Assembly: GCA_030063045.1 (NCBI GenBank)
Contig: JAQSEB010000008.1
Location: 1,612,001 to 1,676,000 of the forward strand
DNA: 64,000 bases
Reading direction: 5' to 3'
Source: Pratylenchus scribneri
Lineage: Eukaryota > Nematoda > Chromadorea > Rhabditida > Pratylenchidae
Shown: positions 34,622 through 44,323 of the stretch, one piece after another
Position numbering within the stretch: the first letter of the stretch is position 1
Layout of the letters: each line of letters begins with the position of its first letter
Notes under the pieces: model-generated
What the model saw: only the letters and a program-made list of their open reading frames with translations
The model's database searches: none
What the model was told of the DNA's origin: nothing
Translations under genes and position numbers: made by a program

Positions 34622-37600
34622 TCAATTCGATTCAAACCCTCCGCCAGTGTTGGATGTTCCCGGTTGTTGTGGCGAAAAATTAGGAACAGAGGATTTCAGT
34701 GTCTAAAAATTCAAATTCTTTTTTCTTCTGATTGTATTTATTTTACCTCAACCAAATCGTTCATTTTGACGGCCGGTCCCAAAGTCATTCGCATTTGTTG
34801 CCGAAATGTTTCCACATTGAAGAGAAGGAAACTGGACCCGTCCACCTCCTTTCATATTCAAATAGATCATTAAAATATTCCAATTTTACCTCATTCCTAA
34901 GTCGATTTGCCATTTCCATTTGGCCGCATTGGCCAACCCATTCGGCCAATTGTTCACAATTCCAATTGGTTGGATCGCTCATAATTGGTGGATATTTTGT
35001 TGTCATTGGTCGATTGGCGCCAAATTGCTGCTGTTGCTGTGCGGCCATTTGATACATAAAATATGGGGAGGCGGCCATCATTTGTTGTTGATATTCTTGG
35101 AATGAATTGGCCGCAAAGAATTGTTGATTTGGCGGATGGGAATGTGAGAAGAATGGCGAGGAGGAGGTAGAGGTCGATGGATAGCCAAATCCTCCAGTTG
35201 TGCCCATTCCGAACATTTGTTGCTGTAACTAAATTAAATCAAATGAATAAATAAATTAAAATTCCCAAAACTGACAATCATTTGATGGGAATGCGCAAAT
35301 GGTGGATAATGATGTTGTTGCTGATTTGGATTGGGCGGTTGCACAAATTGAAAGGGTGGTTGTTGATGAGGATGCATATTATTTGGTGGCACTGTGCCCA
35401 CTCGACGGTCCATTACCCCTCCTCCTCCACCAATATTTGTCGATGAACATTTTGCCTCATTTGGCAGTGAATTTGGCAATTCATTCGAACAAACTTTGAA
35501 TTTGAATGGAATAAATTTACTTAAAAAAATTGGCTAACCTTCCCCAATTCGAATTCCCATCATTTTGTTGGCCTCCTCCAATAATGCAGCATTTTTTGGT
35601 TTGACAATTGGCAATTTGGCCCCTAAGAATTTTTCCAAATTTGAATATTTCTTATTGAATCCATCACTGCTACCCAATTTAATCCATCTTCTCTTCCTTG
35701 ACAATAAGGGCGGTGGCGTCTTAATCTGAAAAATGACAATTTTTTTTGTGCTAGGAATTCATTTACCCGTTCTTCGTCCTCCTCCTCTTCGCCCCTTTCC
35801 ATTTGTTCATTGGCGTTCAATGCGGAATTTTGTGTTGATGTCTGCGATGATGATTGGGTTGTGGCCGTACTGCATTGACTTTCTTGGCTCCATTCCTCCT
35901 CCGGAATCAAATGTGGCGGTGCATTTTGTTCCAATCTATTAAAATTGAATTTTTCAATAAATCCCAAAAGGCTACATGACACTTGGTCCAAAGACCATTT
36001 GGTCCAAAGGAATAAAAACTACCATTTGGTCCAAAGTAATAAAAACTACCTTTTGGTCCAAAACCATTTGGTCCAAAATTCATTTGGTCCAAAAGGCATA
36101 AAATAATCATTTGGTCCAAAATGGAAAATAAGAGCTATACTTGGTTAAATAAATTCCGATTTCAACTATACAGGGGTTTTCGACCATCCCGGATCCGAAT
36201 CTGGCATCAGATTTTGGAAATTCGGTAATTTCAATAAACTATTGGCAGATAATTTAACGAAGGGAAAAATCAAGATATATTTGGTGAATTGGAAAAATCT
36301 AGTTTAAAATTAATCGTACCATTGACACAAAAAATTTGTACCATTGAAGTAAAAAGTTGTGCCAAAGACTTAAATGTTTGCCATCGATTATTGAGGCTGT
36401 CGAATCCTCTAAAAATTTGTTTAAACAAATATGTAAAGATTTTATGCAAAAATAAAATAAATTGATCAAAATTGCAAAAATAAAAGATAATAGTTGAATA
36501 AATGGAAAATAATATAATTAATAATCGTGATCTGTGTAATCGGAAGAGATATTGGAAGTGCTGGCCAAATTAAATGTTGCATTTGGGGACAGAGCAATTG
36601 GCGCTTTAATATTACGGATCAATTCAGATGTAGCTCCAGTGTTTTCTTCATCCTCTCCAATAAATAATTCATCATCTTCGGCATAATTTTCTTCAGCTTC
36701 CTCTTCATTGTTCTCTTCGCCATCTCCATTGTTTTCTTGACATTCAACTTCATCCACGATCAAATCATCCTCCAATCCTTGCAATGCCAACGAAACTGCT
36801 TGCAGAAAAACACGGATGCATTGGTCATTGAGAAGTGGAGCTTGTATAAGAGCCTTCAAGCGTGCATCCATCGTTCGATATTCAACTCGTCGATAAATTC
36901 GGTCTGGTTGTAATTTAAGTTCGCGGACTTCATTCATTTTCCGGCTATCATATTTGCGAAGTTTGATCAGAAAATCATGCATTCTTGGATGGGTGCAGTT
37001 TCTCTTCTATAAATAAAATGAATATTTTGAGATTTATGAAAATTAAAAATGGTACATGGCAAGAAGTCCGTTACAATGAACCATTTTTCCCAAAATGGTA
37101 CATTCTATGAAAAAATTGTACATGGCAAGAAGTCCGTTACAATGAACCATTTTTCCCAAAATGGTACATTCTATGAAAAAATGGTACATGGCAAGAAGTC
37201 CGTTACAATGAACCATTTTTCCCAAAATGGTACATTCTATTGCAGTAGGGATTTCCAAATCATTTTCAAGACGTTCCTTGTAATTGTTCAAACGATGTTC
37301 AATCTGAATTATATATATCTATATATATATATATATATATTTATTTATTTATCAAAATAACGATTCACTGTGATAAACTTCAAAAAATGGTTCATTAATA
37401 AAAATGGTTCATTTGATAAAAAAAACGGTTTAAATGAACCATATTTCATCTCCAAATCGTGCTTAGTTCATTCATAAAAATTTATTTTAAATTCGATTTA
37501 TATTATTTTTACGTTCTTATTACATTCAAATATTAAATTCGTTGACAAAATTCTAATCAAATCATTTACCTCTTGTCCATGTGTTTTTGCCAAATGCCTG

Positions 37601-40600
37601 TGCGCTTTCTTGTTGATGGTACCCTCTTCATAATTTTCACTGCTTGTAATTGCCTTGACTGGACATCGCTTTGGTGGTCTCGATTCTTCACATCGCCAAT
37701 AGGCTTTGGTTTTCGTCTTAGAATGCAGAAGAAAACGAAAACCTTAAATATAATTAGTATTTAATATGTAACATAGTCGAATTTACCATCATGCCACAAG
37801 TCACATTTTCCTTTTGTTGTTTTTTGGATTTCAAAGCGCACTTTGCCAGCATCTTGTTGAGGAATTCCTGCTTCATTCACTGTTTCTACATCGATTTCAC
37901 CATCCGATTCCGGCAATGCAACAACAGGACGTAGACGTTTCTTAGTGTCTGCTCCTAGGAGTAATTGACGGGCATTCATTTCGCTTAAGATTACAAATTA
38001 ATTAATAATAAAATATAACAAAAGACTAACAATAGTTTTGCCGACGGCTGCAATTAATGATTTGTTGAAATTTTGGCCAACGGCTGCTTTCGATGATTTG
38101 TTGGAATATTTGGCCGGCGGCTGCTTTCGATGATTTTGTGGAAATTTTGGCCGGCGGCTGCTTTCGATGATTTTGTGGAAATTTTGCCGACGGCTGCAAT
38201 TGATGATATTGAAATTTGCAGCACGAAAAATTATATTTTTATAATCTATAAATGTTGGATAAGTGATTATAATATTGCAAATAAAATAATGATTTTGATT
38301 TTGGATGAACATGAGATAAGCATATATCTATGAGTGTGCAAATATTTAAATGTTTATTCAAAAATATTTTTGTTTTTCAAAAAACAGATAAGGGATAATT
38401 AAATTAACTGCTTTACTAATAAATCAATAAAATATTTTAAGTATTTTTATTTATATTGCTATATTGCCAATATATAAAAATTGTGGACCAAATTACTATT
38501 TTTTGTCTTTTGGACTAAATGATTTTTGGACCAAATGGTTTTGGACCAAAAGGTAATTTTTACACCTTTGGACCAAATGCCCGTTTTATGGTTTTGGACC
38601 AAATGGATTTTGGACCAAATGGTCTTTGGACCAAATGTCTGGACGCCTCCCAAAAATGTGAATTATTTTTACCTTTCAGCCCGTTGTTTTGTGTTTGCTC
38701 GAGTTTTCATTAATCTGGTGCGCATTCCACTGGATTCATAAACAGTAATTCGATTGATCCTTCGTTTTTGGCCATTTCCTTCTTCTTCTTCCTCTTTCTT
38801 TCTTTGTTTATTTGTCATTTCCCGGTTAATTTGTTTGATATCCGCCAAAAACTTAAAAATTATTTTTATAAATTTAATTTATTATTTTTTATTAAAACTT
38901 TGTTTAAAAGGCATTTGGATGTGGTGGAATTGATCATTTGTGGATGGCCGGATGATTGAAAATAGGCCAATTTGGCCATTGAATTGGAACATTCGCATTC
39001 AGCCAATTTTTCCAGCGAAAAAAGATTTGGGCATGCGTCCAAACGAATAAGTAACTGAAAAATTATTTAATTAATTAATTTTATTTAGTAAATATAAAAT
39101 TATTTAATAAATAAAAACAGTTCTCGCAGTTGGTTTTCATCCCCAAAGCCAGAAAAAATTATCAACAGCCACTGGGAATCGAACCCGGACCAGACTTTTC
39201 ATTTCCTCTTAAATTAAAACGAGCGATATACCAATGCGCTAAATATACATATATTCCCGTCCCTCTAGTTATCCTATTAATGGTAATGTAATAAAAAGGA
39301 TATAAGCACACAAATTTGCATAGAATTCTCACGAGTGTTTTTACTACCCTAGAGGATGAGTATTGATCTATTTTCCCATTTTTATTAATACAAAAGAACA
39401 AACCATTGCCAACCATGCGGGGAATTGTTTTGCCTGATTGCAAATTTCCACATTGGCCATAATTCGCCTTTCCTTATGCCTTAAAACATATTAAATAATC
39501 ATTAAATTTGGCAAAAACCTACTTCAATTGGACCAACATCAATTGGGAATGGTTGTTTGCATTTTCATTGACAATTTTGAGCATTTCGGCCATTTCTTTT
39601 GGTCGATTTGCGCACAAAATGATATTTTTGAAGATTTCATTGAGCAAATGAGGCAAAGGACCAGGCCCAAAATGGAATGGAAGTGAGGCCAATTTAGTTT
39701 TGCAAAGGAATGGGCCAGAAAAGCAACCAATGTTCAGATGAATTTTGGGAAGCCAACGATCGTCTTAAAAAGAAGAAATTGAATTAAATGTGAATTAAGT
39801 GGTTAAAATTGACTGACCATCCATCCAAATTTTGGGCATAAATGCCTTTGGATTGGGCAAAATGGTGGAGGAGGATTCGTCCGAATTGTATGTCTCATCA
39901 AAATGACGTCGTTCCAAAGCCAATTCCGTTGGAATTTTGATGGGCATTGCCGAAATAAGTGAATTTGGGAATTCGTTGGCCGAACCATTGCGAAAAAGAT
40001 GAAGTGAACTAAAATTTGAAGGAAATTAATTAAAAAATTAAATAAAAAACTGACTGAATTGAGTAAATTTTTGGCAAATTGTAAGGCCCTTTTGAGGACT
40101 CTGAATGGACCCAAATGAAATGACGATGGCTTCGGAGGATGGCCGAAGGAGAATGTTGGTAGATCAATGGGGATACGGAGGATGCATTTTGGACCTGAAA
40201 ATTAATTAAATTAATTGAATAATTTTAATTCGAATTTCAACTTACTTCACAATAACGAATGCAATCCAACTTTTTGGCCATCATTTTTGGCAAATCAAAC
40301 AATGCGTCCGGAGCAAATTTGAATGAAATTTTTGCATTCTCCTCCGCCGACTTTTCCATCAATTCTTTGAGTCGATTTCGCAATGCCGAATACGAAAATG
40401 AATTGGAATCGGCGCCGCCTTTCATTCCTGCAAATATTTTTGAATAAATAAAATTAGGATGATTTCATATATTCCAATTAACCTTCCGGAAAAACAAGTC
40501 GAATTTGATTTTTGAAGCACCAGCCAAGTGGAAGCAGTTCCGGCGAACATCGATGGCATAAATATTCCTCATTTTTGGCATCCACCGTTGAGACATTCCG

Positions 40601-42081
40601 AATTGGTCGAACCTGGAAAATAGAGAAAATTAATTTTAATTGGAACAAAATTTATACCTTAAAATAATGTTGATTGCAAATTTCACTAACAAAGGCTGGC
40701 ACAAAAGTGAGTCGATTGAGCGGGTCGAGCATTTCCAAAATCATTCCAACCTGCAAAAATTCATATTTTAAATTCCATTTTAAATTAAATTACCTCAAAT
40801 TTGTGTTCCTGAATTGGTCGAAAGGTGAAAAGCCAATTTGGAACCATTGAAATTGATTTTGGTAGAATATTGCTGAATCCATTTTGCAATTTATAACGTG
40901 GAAAAATTTGATGATTAAAAGCAGCAAATTTTGAATTTTGGCATTCGGTCCATCCAAACTAATTTAAATAATAAATAAATTTAAATAATAATTCAAACCG
41001 GATGGCACCGTTCATTGCAAATATGGATCCACTCTTTTTGTTGATTTTTTGTTCCAAATTCGGCCAAAATCATTCCAAATTTGCATTTCACAATTCGAAC
41101 CAAATGAACCAAATTGGCATTTTTGGCATCATGCAGTTCAAATAATTGGCCAATCTGCGAAAAAAAAAACATAAATAATTCAAAAATATGGAAGGAATAC
41201 CTCGATGAAATAGTGCAATGGTCGCGACAGCCAATTCCGATGATTGGCCAAAAAATTTGAATATTCTTTGTCAATGCTAAAATTAAAATATTTTCTATTT
41301 AATTATTTTTGTTAACCTTTTCCATTCCTCTGCACTCATCATTTTGGCATCTTCGAATTTCTCTTTTTCCGTTCCCTCAATTTCCAATGGCAATAATTCC
41401 AATTCGGATATTGGAAAGAAATTCTTGTAAGGCAGTGAAGTTGGTGGAATATTATTGGTCGATTCCTCATTTTCGACTTTTTCCATTGAGCAGAAATGAA
41501 AGCCATTGTCGGACGTTATCATTTTCGGTTTCTTCACTTTTCCCATCCAATTGATTTCAATAATTGCCTCATTTTTGATTGTTATTTGGATTCGTCCCTT
41601 GAGCATTTGTTCCGCTTTGTTGCCATCCAATTTATGATGAACATGAACCAAACTAAAAATCAAATGATTTTATTTTTAAATTCAATTAATTAAATTATTA
41701 CCGTCCGGGTCGGAAAATATGCTCTCCAAGTGTTCGCTCCACAAAATGTTGATGTTGGAATAGATGACCATCCACAGCTGGCTGTCCGGCTCTCAATTCT
41801 AGATATTTTTCCCAATCCATATTTGCACTGGCATTGCTATTTGACTGCGATGTAGAGGGGGCTGGTGGTGCCTCTTTTACTAAATTTGAATTATTATTGT
41901 GATGACAGATTTTTTTTTGCTATAATTTTCGGATAATCTCACTAATTTTAAATGCTTTTTTAATATTTTAATCAAATTTTAATAAGAAAAAGAAACCTTT
42001 GATCATTTCTTGTTTGCTCTGCACATTTTTGCTGGTTTCTGGCTTTCTCTTCAATGAGCTCTTCTCTGATGATTCAATCAT
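34622..42081 (-). CDS. SFMBT/Scm-type Polycomb protein (MBT repeats, SLED, SAM)
   Basis: Twenty-one exons join in frame to about 1159 aa, starting at the ATG at 42081. Residues about 60-410 hold two to three degenerate MBT repeats (NERCHPVFGWTE; HKFEVGMILEMLDPLNRL; SPELLPLGWC). Residues about 580-685 match a SLED domain (CFSGPFLCKTKLASLP, FGPGPLPHLL). A Q/P-rich linker precedes a C-terminal SAM domain at about 1075-1135 (WNCEQLAEWVGQCG, DGSSFLLFNVE, LGPAVKMNDLVE). MBT-SLED-SAM is the order in SFMBT and Scm, Polycomb group proteins that read methylated histones and polymerise through SAM. The intron 38672-35936 holds a FLYWCH-carrying DNA element; the intron 39403-39055 holds a tRNA-like SINE. 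One exon end near 41317 may be off by a base. Confidence 0.87.
35970..36122. repeat. Left TIR with TTTGGTCCAAA array
   Basis: Seven copies of (C)ATTTGGTCCAAA-like words in about 150 bp, separated by short AATAAAAACTAC spacers. The array is the inverted counterpart of 38495-38647. Confidence 0.88.
36518..37979 (-). CDS. FLYWCH zinc-finger protein inside the DNA element
   Basis: Four exons (37979-37787, 37742-37570, 37303-37214, 37006-36518) give 314 aa. Residues about 64-123 are a FLYWCH finger: FRFLLHSK, AYWRCEE, RCPVKA, HRHLAKTHG. The C-terminal half is a helical region (DFLIKLRKYDSRKMNEVREL, RALKALIQAP-like) ending in an acidic tail. There is no DDE or SWIM domain. FLYWCH fingers occur both in MULE-type transposases and in nematode transcription factors (FLH family), so this could be a transposon accessory DNA-binding protein or a captured regulator. 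Exon 3 can end at any of three equivalent donors inside a 66-bp triplication, adding 0, 22 or 44 residues. Confidence 0.78.
37041..37240. repeat. 66-bp tandem triplication at the FLYWCH exon 3 donor
   Basis: Three nearly identical 66-bp copies (AATGGTACATGGCAAGAAG at each start; two near-matching CATGGTACC/ATGGTTCAT motifs). On the minus strand each copy is an open 22-codon unit containing the donor AAAATG/GTTCAT in phase 0. Confidence 0.93.
37307..37342. repeat. TA dinucleotide microsatellite
   Basis: A run of about 36 bp of (TA)n interrupted once, in the FLYWCH intron just before the exon 3 acceptor. Confidence 0.9.
38036..38216. repeat. About 42-bp tandem repeats upstream of the FLYWCH gene
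   Basis: Four to five imperfect copies with core GGC(G/A)GCTGCTTTCGATGATTT and TTGGCCGGCGGCTGC. They lie 57-237 bp upstream of the FLYWCH start codon on the minus strand, inside the element, and are much more GC-rich than the surroundings. They could be promoter or protein-binding repeats. Confidence 0.88.
38495..38647. repeat. Right TIR with TTTGGACCAAA array
   Basis: Seven to eight TTTGGACCAAATG-like words, inverted relative to the left TIR. The target-site repeat TCCCAAAA follows at 38648-38655. Confidence 0.88.
39165..39245 (-). repeat. tRNA-derived SINE-like sequence (copy 1)
   Basis: On the minus strand a pol III A-box-like TAGCGCATTGGTATATCGC is followed after about 35 bp by a B box, GGTTCGATTCC. 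The acceptor arms do not pair, so it is not a functional tRNA. A second sequence with the same A-box region lies at 55728-55812. It sits in an SFMBT intron. Confidence 0.7.
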
Positions 42082-42314
42082 ATTTTACCACAAAACTATT
42101 TTTGCTATAATTTACTAACAATAAGTGATTTGCCGCAGTTATCTCTGTAAATTATATTAAATTTAAAATACTAAATGCATAAATGAAAAAATATTATTGA
42201 TTGATTAAACAAAATTCAATATAATTCAGTAATAAATGGAAACAATTTTATCAATTTAACAAAAACAAAAAATAATAAATTAAAAGGTCAAATCGAATTG
42301 TTTTGTTTTGATGT
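42082..42314. other. Short spacer between ARLE-14-like and SFMBT-like genes
   Basis: 233 bp, AT-rich. Both flanking genes read leftward, so this is the 3' flank of one and the 5' flank of the other. Confidence 0.5.
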
Positions 42315-43448
42315 TTATTTCCCGGACAAAAATGGATTGAAAATTTCTTCACCGCCCAGCACTTCGATGCTTTCAATGCAGGTTCGACGATTTTTGCGGC
42401 ACTCATAGCTGCATTTGCGCGAATCACATTTGCTGCACTGAATTTGTTGAATTATTGTTAAAATTTTAATAGATTTTTAAAGATTTTTAATTTTTCGATA
42501 ATTATGCCCAACCAATTTTATTTTATTTTTGGTCAAACTCAATTTTATTTTTAGTATCAAACTGACCGGATAATTGCAACCGGTGCATTCTTTGTCCAAA
42601 CAGTCGCACAAATCATATGTATCCCCATTTGGCAATACCAAATGCCCCTTGCCATTGTGACGAAGTTTGCGGGCTCCCGGCACTTCTTTAAAATTTGATT
42701 TATTTATTTCAAAAAATTAATAAAAATAAACCGAAATATGATGGATTGCGGGTTGTTCGCTTTCGTTTTCCTCTTCCCTGCGCAATGCTTTCTCCATTCT
42801 CATCAATGTTCTCGCCAAAGTCCACCGGCAGTGCCAAACTTGATGAAGTGCCAGGCTTGTCAAAACGCAATTCTTTGAAAATTTTGTGCATTCGTTGTTG
42901 ACGTTCCCATTGCTCATCTTTTTTACCTTCCATTTGGTCATTCACCTCTTCTTCCGGATTGCTGTCCAATTCTTCATTTTCGAAGTTGTTTGGCCTAAAT
43001 CGCCCTTCCTTTTCTGAGAGCACTTCGATCGATATTCCTTCATCTTCATTCGAATCATTGTCCGCATTAACCTGAAAAAATGTTAAGTATCATATTGGTT
43101 TAATGTTCATATATTTTAGTGCATTATCATAAAAAAATTGTAATGCAAAATATTAAAAATAGAAACCTCGTTTTTTGCTCGAATGATTAAGTTTTGGACG
43201 TAGTCCCTGGCTCTTCCAATGAGTGCAGAATCCTCTCGGTTTGTTGTTGTTTTTTTGACAATCTTCTTGCGAGTTCGATTCTTCCGTCCATCACTTTCAG
43301 TGGATTGATCTGCTTCGTCCGGCAGTTGAAAACTTTCATCATCTCCATCATTGCATTCTTCTTCAACCGTTTCGTCCTCTTCCTCCTTTTCACTATCGCT
43401 GCTCAAAATCACAATTTCGCTGGAATGTTCATCTCCTTTCTTTTCCAT
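42315..43448 (-). CDS. arle-14: ARL14EP / ARLE-14-like protein (ARF7EP_C domain)
   Basis: Four exons (43448-43167, 43071-42732, 42685-42567, 42437-42315) give 287 aa. The first 200 residues are acidic and disordered with basic KRKRTTRNP near the end. The C-terminal 85 residues are a Cys-rich ARF7EP_C domain: YDLCDCLDKECTGCNYPC, CDSRKCSYECRKNRR, then a GGEEIFNP tail. Known: C. elegans ARLE-14 binds the H3K9 methyltransferase MET-2 and helps load it on chromatin; the human homologue was first described as an ARL14 effector. It lies directly upstream of the SFMBT-like gene on the same strand, 233 bp apart. Confidence 0.85.
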
Positions 43449-44323
43449 GGCCAAATTCTAGTCAAATCAATGATAAATTTGTAAATCTATAATTTGTTTT
43501 GATGGTTATTTTATTATAGGACCATATTCGCGCTTAACATCCTAATCATTAGATAAATTGGCAAACATAAAAAAGAATAAAAAAAAATAATTTGTGTAAT
43601 CCAGAAAATATTGGTTTTGACCAAATGAAAATTAGCTTAATTGATTTAAGCTTATGCTAAGCCTAGCCTATTTATTGTCAAACTATAAGGCTGATTGAGT
43701 TCGCTTAAAAGGAACTTAGAAAATATTAAAACCAATTTTTGTTTATTCATACGCGAAAAAACGTAAAAAGTCGTTCGAATTCATGAATGATGTTAATGGA
43801 TTAATTTTGTAATCGATGTATGGGAATGAGAACTGAGAATTAGAAAAGAATAGAGAAGTGAATCAAAAAATCAATCAATAATTTACAATCATTCGCTTTG
43901 AAAAAAATTTTTAAGATTATAGCCAGACCGTATTTTAGACTTAACTTTGCGCAATAGGCGCTAGCTAGCTGTTTTTAATCTTTTTTAAAATTAATTTTAT
44001 AATAAATGAAAAAAAAATAGTTTGGTTAAGAAAAATTAAACTTTTTCACCTCAAGCAAAATCTAGCTAAGTGCTAAGCTATCTTCAAGTCCAAGTTCAAG
44101 CTACGTGTACGTTCAATTAAATCAAAAAATCGATAAACCATCACTACCGTACTTAATCCCATCCCAATGCAAACATAAAAATGAATAGTATTGGTTTGGG
44201 TTTAGTTATTTGAGCTATCAAATCAAAGTATTTATGACAATATAAAGATTTGGATAAAAAATAACGTAATAAAAATGCACACAAAAATCTGATTTATTAA
44301 AATGTTCTTGCTTCTTTGTTTCA
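43449..44323. other. Intergenic, AT-rich
   Basis: 875 bp with scattered short palindromes such as AAGCTTATGCTAAGCC and GCTAGCTAGC at 43660-43975. No gene, RNA or mobile element is identified. Confidence 0.45.

Larger units (their letters stand above)
35970..38647 (-). mobile_element. DNA element carrying a FLYWCH gene, inserted in an SFMBT intron
   Basis: The ends are inverted repeats (35970-36122 and about 38495-38647), both starting GGC and sharing GACA.TTGGTCCAAAGACC, then arrays of the near-palindrome TTTGGTCCAAA. An 8-bp direct repeat TCCCAAAA flanks it (35962-35969, 38648-38655), a MULE-like duplication length. Removing the element with one repeat leaves an intron of about 59 bp, normal for this gene. 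Inside is one gene, a FLYWCH DNA-binding protein, plus two tandem-repeat blocks. No transposase domain is visible, so it would need help in trans. The MULE assignment is inference from duplication length and end structure. Confidence 0.8.

Noticed and set aside
36518..37979. FLYWCH exons as part of the SFMBT-like gene
   Set aside because: The SFMBT exon phases join directly across the region and the gene lies inside an inserted element with its own ends and target repeat.
39165..39245. Functional tRNA gene
   Set aside because: A and B boxes are present, but acceptor and D arms do not pair and the anticodon arm is poor; SINE fits better.
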